From: Betaproteobacteria bacterium
GTDB lineage: Bacteria; Pseudomonadota; Gammaproteobacteria; Burkholderiales; SG8-39
Direction of reading: 5' to 3'
Length of the DNA: 7,138 nucleotides
Assembly (NCBI GenBank): GCA_011391295.1
Contig: JAABQT010000076.1
Coordinates: 1 to 7,138, forward strand
Numbering within the stretch: the first letter of the stretch is position 1; the number at the start of each line of letters is the position of its first letter. The notes under the pieces are model-generated. The model was not told the origin of the DNA and ran no database searches. It was given only the letters and a program-made list of their open reading frames with translations. Made by a program: the position numbers and the translations under genes. Shown here piece after piece: positions 1-4,461 of this stretch.

Positions 1-71
1 AGGTAGACGGTATCGCCGTGTTCGACGGCCAGGGACAGCAACGGGCCGGAGTCGTGTCGCGTGATGCTCAT
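1..71 (-). CDS. RidA (YjgF/YER057c/UK114) family protein, N-terminal fragment
   Basis: The first 23 codons lie in the window, and the gene runs off its left edge. The translation begins MSITRHDSGPLLSLAVEHGD and continues TVYL. This is the usual opening of RidA-like proteins, in which an 'I.RHD.GP..S.AV..GDTVYLAG' pattern leads into the first beta strands. RidA enzymes hydrolyse reactive enamine/imine intermediates in the cytosol, but many paralogues have other or unknown substrates, and the catalytic arginine lies beyond this fragment. The ATG at 69-71 overlaps the stop of the upstream 42-codon relic by four bases (ATGA) and is preceded by an AGGAGA ribosome site seven bases away, so the start is well supported. 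It was probably co-translated with the former upstream gene. The family call is from recognition of the N-terminus only. Confidence 0.75.
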   Translation of the reverse strand, partial: MSITRHDSGPLLSLAVEHGDTVY

Positions 72-193
72 GGTGCAGTCTCCTGCGGATCGAGGGTTGC
101 GCGATCATACCCGGCAACGCGTTTGTAGCGGTCCGATATCTCGCGCAGTTCCGCTGCGCCGATGCCGCCGCCGACGATGAGGATGTCATTCAC
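68..193 (-). pseudogene. In-frame deletion relic of an FAD-dependent monooxygenase (both termini joined)
   Basis: A 42-codon frame starts at GTG (191-193) and ends with TGA overlapping the RidA start. Residues 1-12 (VNDILIVGGGIG) match the beginning of an FAD-binding Rossmann fold of the salicylate-hydroxylase-like monooxygenase type, with the GGGIG of the dinucleotide motif. From residue 13 the sequence becomes AELREISDRYKRVAGYDRAT, which resembles the C-terminal tail of the same enzymes. Everything between, about 350 residues in a normal family member, is absent, so the relic cannot bind FAD or act as an enzyme. No frameshift or internal stop is seen, which fits a clean internal deletion. 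No strong ribosome site precedes the GTG. The identification of the C-terminal half rests on pattern memory. Alternatives are an assembly collapse or an unrelated short gene. Confidence 0.55.
79..84 (-). promoter_or_regulatory. Ribosome binding site of the RidA-family gene
   Basis: AGGAGA on the minus strand lies seven bases before the ATG at 69-71. It sits inside the last codons of the upstream 42-codon relic, which fixes the start and indicates translational coupling. Confidence 0.7.
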
Positions 194-201
194 GCGTGAT
201 G

Positions 202-223
202 CGGGGCGAATTCGCGCGCCCCG
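202..223. other. GC-rich inverted repeat (possible hairpin) between the relic and the glycine-rich gene
   Basis: CGGGGCG at 202-208 pairs with CGCCCCG at 217-223 around an 8-base loop. It lies in the 37-bp gap just after the stop of the 97-residue gene read leftward. No T-run follows on the minus strand, so it does not meet the criteria of an intrinsic terminator. It might attenuate or process the transcript, or be chance in GC-rich DNA. Confidence 0.3.
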
Positions 224-230
224 GCGCCTT

Positions 231-524
231 CTAGCGGTCGGGCGGCCCGTTGCGCTTGGGCGGCCGGTGGTGAAACTTGCGGCCCTTGTTGCGGTTCTGC
301 CCGCCGCCTCCGCCGCCGCCGCCGCCGGCACGGGGGAAGCCGCCGGGCTGCGAGGACGGCATGCCCTGCGGGCGCGGCATCGGCGCGCCTTCGCGGTTGC
401 CCGCGGCGAACATGATCTCGAGCTCGTTCAACTCGTCCCACTGCTCATCGGTGCGCTGGCGATCCGGGATCGCCTGCAATTCCCTGAGGCGCTGGCGCTT
501 GTTGTCCTGTTCCGCATCACTCAT
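231..524 (-). CDS. Small hypothetical protein with nine-glycine run and basic RNA-binding-like tail
   Basis: This 97-residue protein has three visible parts. Residues 1-45 are charged and helical (MSDAEQDNKRQRLRELQAIP and onward, with ELNELEIMFA near 31-40). Residues 46-66 are Pro/Gly/Ser-rich. A run of nine glycines (67-75) is followed by a basic tail ending GRKFHHRPPKRNGPPDR. I do not recognise a named family, although similar short proteins with a conserved head and a K/R/H-rich tail seem familiar from betaproteobacteria. A Gly hinge plus basic tail suggests nucleic-acid or ribosome contact, which is inference only. The stop is TAG at 231-233. It lies 46 bp downstream of the 71-residue membrane gene, with a GGGTGAG-like site some 13 bases before its ATG. 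The sensible protein sequence on this strand contrasts with Arg-rich nonsense in the overlapping frames. Confidence 0.7.
   Translation of the reverse strand: MSDAEQDNKRQRLRELQAIPDRQRTDEQWDELNELEIMFAAGNREGAPMPRPQGMPSSQPGGFPRAGGGGGGGGGQNRNKGRKFHHRPPKRNGPPDR
299..328. repeat. Imperfect (CCG)n trinucleotide tract
   Basis: A run of CCG triplets, interrupted by CCT once, encodes the glycine run of the 97-residue protein on the minus strand. Such a tract can expand or contract by slippage without shifting frame, so the length of the glycine run may vary between strains. Confidence 0.75.
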
Positions 525-570
525 GGGCGCATTGTCTCACCCTTCGGCGCCGCCATCGACCCCGGAGCGT

Positions 571-786
571 TCATTTCTGTGCGGCCAGGGCCAGCATCAG
601 GACCAGGATCACCGCCGCCACCGCGAGGATCACGCCGAGGAGCTCGGCGGGAGACAGGGGCTCGCGCTGCAACTGGTCGAACTTCGCCCGGTCGCGCAGT
701 ACCTTCTCGGCAACCAGCTTGCGGGCGTGCTCGTCGATCGCCTCGCGATCGACGATGCGGTCCGGGTCGGGGCGGGTTTCGGCCAT
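571..786 (-). CDS. Small single-span membrane protein of unknown function
   Basis: This 71-residue protein has a charged N-terminal half (residues 1-46, rich in D/E/R/K, e.g. DREAIDEHARKLVAEKVLRD) and one strong hydrophobic segment at about 49-69 (LLGVILAVAAVILVLMLALAA). It ends two residues later. This is the layout of a C-terminally anchored inner-membrane protein with the charged part in the cytoplasm. I recognise no family. The ATG at 784-786 follows immediately after the TGA of the GYD gene (TGA-ATG on the minus strand), and no good ribosome site is visible. It is therefore probably translated by coupling to the GYD gene and belongs to the same transcript. Confidence 0.7.
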   Translation of the reverse strand: MAETRPDPDRIVDREAIDEHARKLVAEKVLRDRAKFDQLQREPLSPAELLGVILAVAAVILVLMLALAAQK

Positions 787-1080
787 TCACGCCAGTTTCT
801 TGAGGATCCCCGTCATGTCTTCCCTGGTGAAGGCACGCATCGTCTGGCCGCGGATGTTGCCCGCCATGCCGATCGCCAGCGAAAACGCGGACATGGACTC
901 ACCGTCCGGCGCGTCGAAGCTGGCGACCACGTCGTAGGCGCCCATGGTCCAGTGGATGTCCTTCATGGTGGCGCCGAATTTTTTCGCCAACTCCTTGGCC
1001 GCGTCCGCGCGCTTGACGCCGTCCTTGATGCTCTTGATGCCCTGGTCCGTAAAATTTCCGACAAAAATGAAATGAGGCAT
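787..1080 (-). CDS. GYD domain-containing protein
   Basis: A 97-residue protein opening MPHFIFVGNFTDQGIKSIKD, followed by a lysine-rich helix and IHWTMGAYDVVASFDAPDG. The 'GAYD' at residues 47-50 corresponds to the G.YD signature that names the GYD family. These are small ferredoxin-like alpha/beta proteins related to Dabb/AsnC-type dimeric barrels, with no established function. The length of about 97 residues is normal and the protein looks complete. The start at 1078-1080 is chosen because the family sequence begins there and a GGAGA site lies eight bases upstream. The longer frame upstream is Arg/Pro-rich and unlike the family. It is the first gene of the leftward cluster and would be transcribed from the 1081-1319 divergent region. 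It has no signal peptide and is probably cytosolic. Confidence 0.88.
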   Translation of the reverse strand: MPHFIFVGNFTDQGIKSIKDGVKRADAAKELAKKFGATMKDIHWTMGAYDVVASFDAPDGESMSAFSLAIGMAGNIRGQTMRAFTREDMTGILKKLA

Positions 1081-1319
1081 GGTCGCAGTCTCCGCTCGCA
1101 AAGATTCACTTGCGCGGGGCCTGGATTGCCGGCAAGCCGGCGCCGGCCCCCTGGGCGCGGGCTTGGCTGCGGACATTTAACACCCGGGCGCGGCACCGGG
1201 GGAAGACCCGGGCGGCTGGACTACGCCGCTTTGGCGCCGGAGGCTGCCTGGTTGGATATGGGTATTATCGGGTTTGCGCGGCACGGTCGGCCGCCGACTG
1301 AAGAGTTCAGACACCAGCA
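1081..1319. promoter_or_regulatory. Divergent intergenic region, probable promoters for the GYD cluster and the transporter operon
   Basis: This 239-bp stretch lies between the leftward GYD gene and the rightward transporter gene, so it should hold both promoters. Rightward, TATTAT at 1263-1268 is a plausible -10 box but has no convincing -35 at 16-18 bases. Leftward, TTAAAT (read on the minus strand at 1175-1180) is a weaker -10 candidate. Two copies of ACCCGGGCG, at 1182-1190 and 1206-1214, are 24 bp apart and could be an operator. I see no convincing gene in the region; the overlapping frames are Arg/Gly-rich. Confidence 0.4.
1089..1093 (-). promoter_or_regulatory. Ribosome binding site of the GYD gene
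   Basis: GGAGA on the minus strand, eight bases before the ATG at 1078-1080, decides the shorter start over the upstream extension. Confidence 0.65.
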
Positions 1320-2606
1320 ATGGCCACCGCCCTCCTGCAACGCTTTGCGAACATCCGCCGCGAGGAGGCCGGGCCGGCCCTCGTCGCGGGACTGTTCTTC
1401 TTCTGCGTGCTCACGGCGCTGATGGTGGTGCGGCCGGCGCGCGAGGCGCTGGGCATGCAACGCGGCATCGAGGCGATCCGCTGGCTGTTCCTCGGTACGG
1501 TCGCCGTGACGCTGCTGGTCAATCCGCTGTTCGGCTGGCTGGTGAGCCGGTTGCGCCGTCTCGCCTTCGTCAGCGCGACCTACCTGTTCTTCGCTTTGGG
1601 CCTGCTGGCGTTCTACGCGCTGCTCGTTCTGGCGCCCGCCAGCGTCGGCGAGCGCACCGGCCAGGTGTTCTACGTGTGGTTCAGCGTCTTCAACCTGTTT
1701 GCCACCATGCTGTTCTGGGCGCTGATGGCGGACCGCTATACGCTGGAGCAGAGCAAGCGCCTGTTCGGCGCCATCGCCGTGGGCGGGACGCTGGGGGCGA
1801 TTTTCGGGCCGTGGCTCGCGAGCCAGCTCGCCCGGCCGCTCGGCACTCCGGCCCTGCTGCCGATCGCGGCCGGATTCCTCGTGCTGGCGCTGGGCGCGGC
1901 CTGGTGGTTTACGCGCTTGCACCCGGAGGCACGCGCCGCGCCGGCTGAACCCGCGGTGATCGGCGGCGGCGCGTGGGAGGGATTGCAGTCGGTGTTCCGC
2001 TCGCCCTATCTGCTGGCCATCTGCGCCTACGTGCTGATCCTCGCGGTGATGGCCACGTTTCTCTACTTCACGCGCCTGCAGATGGTCGCCGCGCTGGGGT
2101 CCAGCCTCGACCTGCGGACTGAAACTTTCGCGCGCATCGACATGATCACGCAGGTGGCGACGCTCGTCCTGCAGGCGCTGGTCACCGGGCATCTCATGCG
2201 GCGGCTCGGGGTGCCCGCGACGCTGGCGCTGTTGCCGGTCACCGCCGCGCTGGGCTTTCTCGGCTTGGCAATCGTCGGTTCGCTCGCCGCGCTCATCGCG
2301 TTCGAAGCGACGTTCCGCGCCGTGCAGCGCGGCATCATGCGGCCCGCACGCGAGACGCTGTTTACCGTCGTTGCCCGCGCCGACCGGTACAAGGCGAAGG
2401 CGTTCATCGACACGTTTGTCTATCGCACGGGCGATGTCGCCGGCGCGCAGACCGAGGGCCTGCTGAAACACCTGGGCATGGGATTGGCCGCGCTCGCCTG
2501 CGTCGCGGTACCGCTCGCGGCGGCATGGATGGCGCTCGGCATATGGCTGGGTTACGCTCAGCGCGCGCGGGCGCGTACTGGACAAACTGAAGGAGCTCCT
2601 GCATGA
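1320..2606 (+). CDS. Nucleotide transporter (NTT/Npt, ATP:ADP antiporter-like) family membrane protein, MFS fold
   Basis: This 428-residue integral inner-membrane protein has about 10-12 predicted hydrophobic helices, for example at 19-36, 55-72, 82-104, 117-136, 147-168, 177-197, 232-250, 301-330 and 386-412. Its family signature is VVRPAREALG at 37-45, DRYTLEQSKRLFGAIAVGG at 138-156, and RPARETLFTVVARADRYKAK with AFIDTFVYRTGD at 341-372. These are hallmarks of bacterial homologues of the plastid/rickettsial ATP:ADP translocases (TC 2.A.12), often annotated simply as MFS transporters. Characterised members exchange ATP/ADP, import nucleotides, or exchange NAD for ADP. The substrate of free-living proteobacterial members is unknown. 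It is shorter than the roughly 500-residue classical members. It is first in an operon, its stop overlapping the next start (ATGA). Its own ribosome site is weak (GAAGAG about 13 bases upstream). The family call is firm and the substrate open. Confidence 0.85.
   Translation: MATALLQRFANIRREEAGPALVAGLFFFCVLTALMVVRPAREALGMQRGIEAIRWLFLGTVAVTLLVNPLFGWLVSRLRRLAFVSATYLFFALGLLAFYALLVLAPASVGERTGQVFYVWFSVFNLFATMLFWALMADRYTLEQSKRLFGAIAVGGTLGAIFGPWLASQLARPLGTPALLPIAAGFLVLALGAAWWFTRLHPEARAAPAEPAVIGGGAWEGLQSVFRSPYLLAICAYVLILAVMATFLYFTRLQMVAALGSSLDLRTETFARIDMITQVATLVLQALVTGHLMRRLGVPATLALLPVTAALGFLGLAIVGSLAALIAFEATFRAVQRGIMRPARETLFTVVARADRYKAKAFIDTFVYRTGDVAGAQTEGLLKHLGMGLAALACVAVPLAAAWMALGIWLGYAQRARARTGQTEGAPA
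2590..2595 (+). promoter_or_regulatory. Ribosome binding site of the aldo/keto reductase gene
   Basis: AAGGAG lies seven bases before the ATG at 2603, inside the end of the transporter gene. It overlaps the 10-bp perfect palindrome AGGAGCTCCT (2591-2600). It fixes the overlapping start. Confidence 0.75.
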
Positions 2607-3544
2607 CGACGCGTCGCGAATTTCTTCTGGGGATGGCGGGCACCGGCGGAATGCTGGCGCTCGATCCCCGCACGGTGCTGGCAAGCGAGGCCAAGCTCAT
2701 CACGCGGGCCATCCCCTCTACGGGCGAGCGTCTGCCCGTCGTGGGCCTGGGCAGTTCGGCCACCTTCGCACAGGTCGCGCGCGGCGAAGACATCACGGCG
2801 CTGCGCGCGGTGTTCAAGCAGATGGCGGAGCTCGGCGGAACGGTGTTCGACACCGCGCCGGCCTACGGCGCGTCCGAGGAGGTGGCCGGCCGGATCGCGC
2901 AGGAGCTGGGGATCACGAAGCGGCTGTTCTGGGCGACCAAGCTCAACGTCGCGGGGTGGGGTGGCGGTTCTGCCGATCCCGCTGCCGCGCGCAAGCAGCT
3001 CGAGACCTCCTTCCGGCGGAGCGGCAAGCCAGTGATCGACCTAGTCCAGGTGCACAACATGGGGGATGTCCGCACGCAGCTCCCCATCCTGAGGGAATAC
3101 AAGGAGCAAGGCCGCGTGCGCTACATCGGGGTGACCACCACCGTCGAGTCCCAGTACGACGACCTGGTGCGGCTCATGCGCAACCAGCCTCTCGACTTCA
3201 TCGGCACGGACTACGCCATCGACGAGCGCCACGCCGAGGAGACCATCCTGCCGCTGGCGCGGGATAAAGGGATTGCCGTCCTGGTTTATGCGCCTTTCGG
3301 CCGCACGCGGCTCTGGCAGCGCGTGCGGGGGCGCAAGGTGTCCGACTGGGCGCGCGAATTCGACGCGAACTCCTGGGCCCAGTTCTTCCTCAAATACGTG
3401 GCGAGCCATCCTTCTGTGACCGCCATCACCCCTGCCACCAGCAAGCCGGCCAACATGGCGGACAACATGGGCGGCGCTGTGGGGCGGCTGCCGGATGCGG
3501 CGATGAGAAAACGGATGATCGAACATGTGGAGGCGTTGCGATGA
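2603..3544 (+). CDS. Tat-exported aldo/keto reductase
   Basis: A 313-residue protein. Residues 1-30 form a twin-arginine signal peptide: MTTRREFLLGMAGTGGMLAL, with RREFLL at 4-9, then a hydrophobic stretch and possible cleavage near LAS-EA. The rest is a TIM-barrel aldo/keto reductase. The catalytic tetrad is visible as Asp83 and Tyr88 (FDTAPAYG), Lys113 (ATKLN) and His151 (VQVHN). Family enzymes reduce carbonyls with NAD(P)H. The Tat pathway exports folded proteins, so the enzyme could carry its cofactor to the periplasm. About 280 mature residues is normal, with a slightly short C-terminus. The ATG overlaps the transporter stop by four bases and its own stop overlaps the next start the same way, so the three genes are one operon. 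The substrate cannot be inferred. Confidence 0.92.
   Translation: MTTRREFLLGMAGTGGMLALDPRTVLASEAKLITRAIPSTGERLPVVGLGSSATFAQVARGEDITALRAVFKQMAELGGTVFDTAPAYGASEEVAGRIAQELGITKRLFWATKLNVAGWGGGSADPAAARKQLETSFRRSGKPVIDLVQVHNMGDVRTQLPILREYKEQGRVRYIGVTTTVESQYDDLVRLMRNQPLDFIGTDYAIDERHAEETILPLARDKGIAVLVYAPFGRTRLWQRVRGRKVSDWAREFDANSWAQFFLKYVASHPSVTAITPATSKPANMADNMGGAVGRLPDAAMRKRMIEHVEALR
3529..3533 (+). promoter_or_regulatory. Ribosome binding site of the F420/NADP-reductase-like gene
   Basis: GGAGG lies seven bases before the ATG at 3541, within the last codons of the aldo/keto reductase gene. It supports the start that gives a full twin-arginine signal peptide. Confidence 0.75.
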
Positions 3545-4242
3545 GAAAGAAACGTCGTGAATTGCTTTTGGTTGCCCTGGTAATGGGCGTTTTGCCCTTG
3601 CGCGCTGCTGGGGCCGAAAAAACGAAGATCGGCATCGTCGGCTCGGGCCGGGTCGGCAGCGCGATCGGCGCCGTCTGGGTGAAAGCCGGGCACGAAGTCA
3701 TGTTCTCCTCGCGCAACATCGAGCACGACAGGGCGCTCGCCGCGCGGCTCGGGGCGGGCGCGCGTGCCGGCACGCCGCGCGAGGCCGCGGCGTTCGGTGA
3801 GGTGGTGATGATCTCGGTGCCCTACGGTTCGCTGCGCGACGTCGGGAAGGATCTGGGGGACTTGATCAAGGGCAAGGTGGTGATCGACACGTGCAATCCC
3901 TTTCCCGGGCGGGATGGCGAGATCGCCACGTGGGCGCGTGAAAAAGGCGCCGGTCTTGCGTCGGCCGAGCTATTGCCGGGCGCGCGCCTCGTGCGCGCCT
4001 TCAATGCCATCGGTGCTGGGCGCATGGGCTCGGCGTATCAGGATCCCGGGCGCGTCGGCATGCCGATCGCGGGCGACGATGCCCAGGCGATTGCCGTGGC
4101 CTCGCGCCTGATCCGCGAAATCGGGTATGAGCCCGTCCTGATCGGCGGGCTGGCGATGGGGAAACACTTGATGCCGGGAACGGCGCTCGCCGGCGAGCGG
4201 ACCGCGGAAGAGATTCGGCGGATCGCGGCGACGCTGAATTAG
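3541..4242 (+). CDS. Exported NADP-binding Rossmann protein, F420-dependent NADP reductase-like (COG2085 type)
   Basis: A 233-residue protein. Residues 1-25 are a signal peptide: MRKKRRELLLVALVMGVLPL, then RAAGA and likely cleavage at AGA-EK. KRRELLL at 4-10 also fits a twin-arginine motif, like that of the preceding gene. The mature part opens with a Rossmann fold, KIGIVGSGRVGSA at 29-41 (GxGxxG at 34-39). SSRN at 56-59 follows at the position that usually binds the NADP phosphate, with IDTCNPF at 115-121 and VRAFNAIGAG at 151-160. These are typical of the NADP-oxidoreductase, coenzyme F420-dependent domain. Most proteobacterial members lack F420, so 'F420' here is a family label only. The length looks normal and the end (RIAATLN) seems natural. 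The TAG stop at 4240-4242 is formed by the TA target plus the first base of the adjoining repeat element. Substrate and partner are unknown; operon position suggests work alongside the aldo/keto reductase. Confidence 0.88.
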   Translation: MRKKRRELLLVALVMGVLPLRAAGAEKTKIGIVGSGRVGSAIGAVWVKAGHEVMFSSRNIEHDRALAARLGAGARAGTPREAAAFGEVVMISVPYGSLRDVGKDLGDLIKGKVVIDTCNPFPGRDGEIATWAREKGAGLASAELLPGARLVRAFNAIGAGRMGSAYQDPGRVGMPIAGDDAQAIAVASRLIREIGYEPVLIGGLAMGKHLMPGTALAGERTAEEIRRIAATLN

Positions 4243-4262
4243 TGTCCCGAGTCAGAAGTTCG
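4240..4262 (+). repeat. Left terminal inverted repeat including flanking TA
   Basis: It pairs with 4433-4455. 22 of 23 positions are Watson-Crick, and the remaining one (4258 with 4437) is G opposite T. Its first three bases are the stop codon of the upstream gene. Confidence 0.85.
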
Positions 4263-4324
4263 TTGAACACGCTTTGCGATGCCAATGCGCAGCTGCCCCG
4301 GCTGAGCATGCCGAAGGCACGCGA

Positions 4325-4425
4325 AAAACCGTCCGGTTCGTCGTCAGGCTAGGCGCGCGACGCAGCCAAGACTGGCCGTCTTGGCAAGGAGCGGAACAAC
4401 GCCTGGCGGCGAACCGGGCGGTTTT
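4325..4425 (+). terminator. 25-bp A-tract/GC stem/T-tract inverted repeat, candidate bidirectional terminator
   Basis: AAAACCGTCCGGTTCG at 4325-4340, extended to 4349, pairs with 4401-4425, ending CCGGGCGGTTTT. 22 pairs are Watson-Crick and 3 are U-G in the plus-strand RNA (4332/4418, 4341/4409, 4344/4406). The A-tract before and T-tract after a GC-rich stem is terminator-like in both directions and suits its place between convergent genes. The enclosed loop is about 51 bases and itself holds a hairpin, so it is not a textbook terminator. Confidence 0.45.
4365..4385. repeat. Perfect apical hairpin of the element
   Basis: GCCAAGAC (4365-4372) and GTCTTGGC (4378-4385) pair perfectly around the 5-base loop TGGCC. 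The hairpin shares its centre with the surrounding 25-bp stem, leaving a symmetric 15-by-15-base internal loop. Confidence 0.8.
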
Positions 4426-4432
4426 ACTTCGG

Positions 4433-4455
4433 CGAATTTCTGACTCGGGACACTA
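4433..4455 (-). repeat. Right terminal inverted repeat including flanking TA
   Basis: Complement of the left repeat with one transition. It ends seven bases before the TGA complement (4462-4464) of the convergent gene. Confidence 0.85.
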
Positions 4456-4461
4456 GAACGT

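Larger units (their letters stand above)
4242..4453. mobile_element. MITE-like 212-bp non-coding element with nested inverted repeats, flanked by TA
   Basis: The ends form a 21-bp inverted repeat (GTGTCCCGAGTCAGAAGTTCG at 4242-4262 against its complement at 4433-4453) with a single mismatch. TA stands directly outside both ends, as expected for a TA target duplication of the IS630/Tc1-mariner type. Inside are a 25-bp imperfect stem (4325-4349 with 4401-4425) and a perfect 8-bp hairpin (4365-4372 with 4378-4385), both centred on base 4375. A smaller side arm may form at 4279-4309. No credible coding frame is present. The element fills the gap between two convergent genes. I do not recognise a named family. 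It could be a non-autonomous transposon, a structured RNA or a bidirectional terminator. TA is also palindromic, so the target-duplication reading is suggestive only. Confidence 0.7.

Noticed and set aside
202..223. GC hairpin as an intrinsic terminator for the leftward small-gene cluster
   Set aside because: No T-run follows in the direction of transcription, so it is listed only as an inverted repeat.
277..1422. 381-residue open frame on the plus strand
   Set aside because: It runs antisense to three supported minus-strand genes, crosses the divergent promoter region and has low-complexity, Arg/Gly-rich translation.
1221..2684. 487-residue open frame on the minus strand
   Set aside because: Antisense to the well-recognised transporter gene. 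The translation is dominated by R/E/Q/H as expected of a shadow frame in GC-rich DNA.
4274..4456. 60-residue plus-strand frame inside the 212-bp element
   Set aside because: Its bases are accounted for by the nested inverted repeats, it has no ribosome site, and the translation resembles no protein family. I found no transposase fragment.
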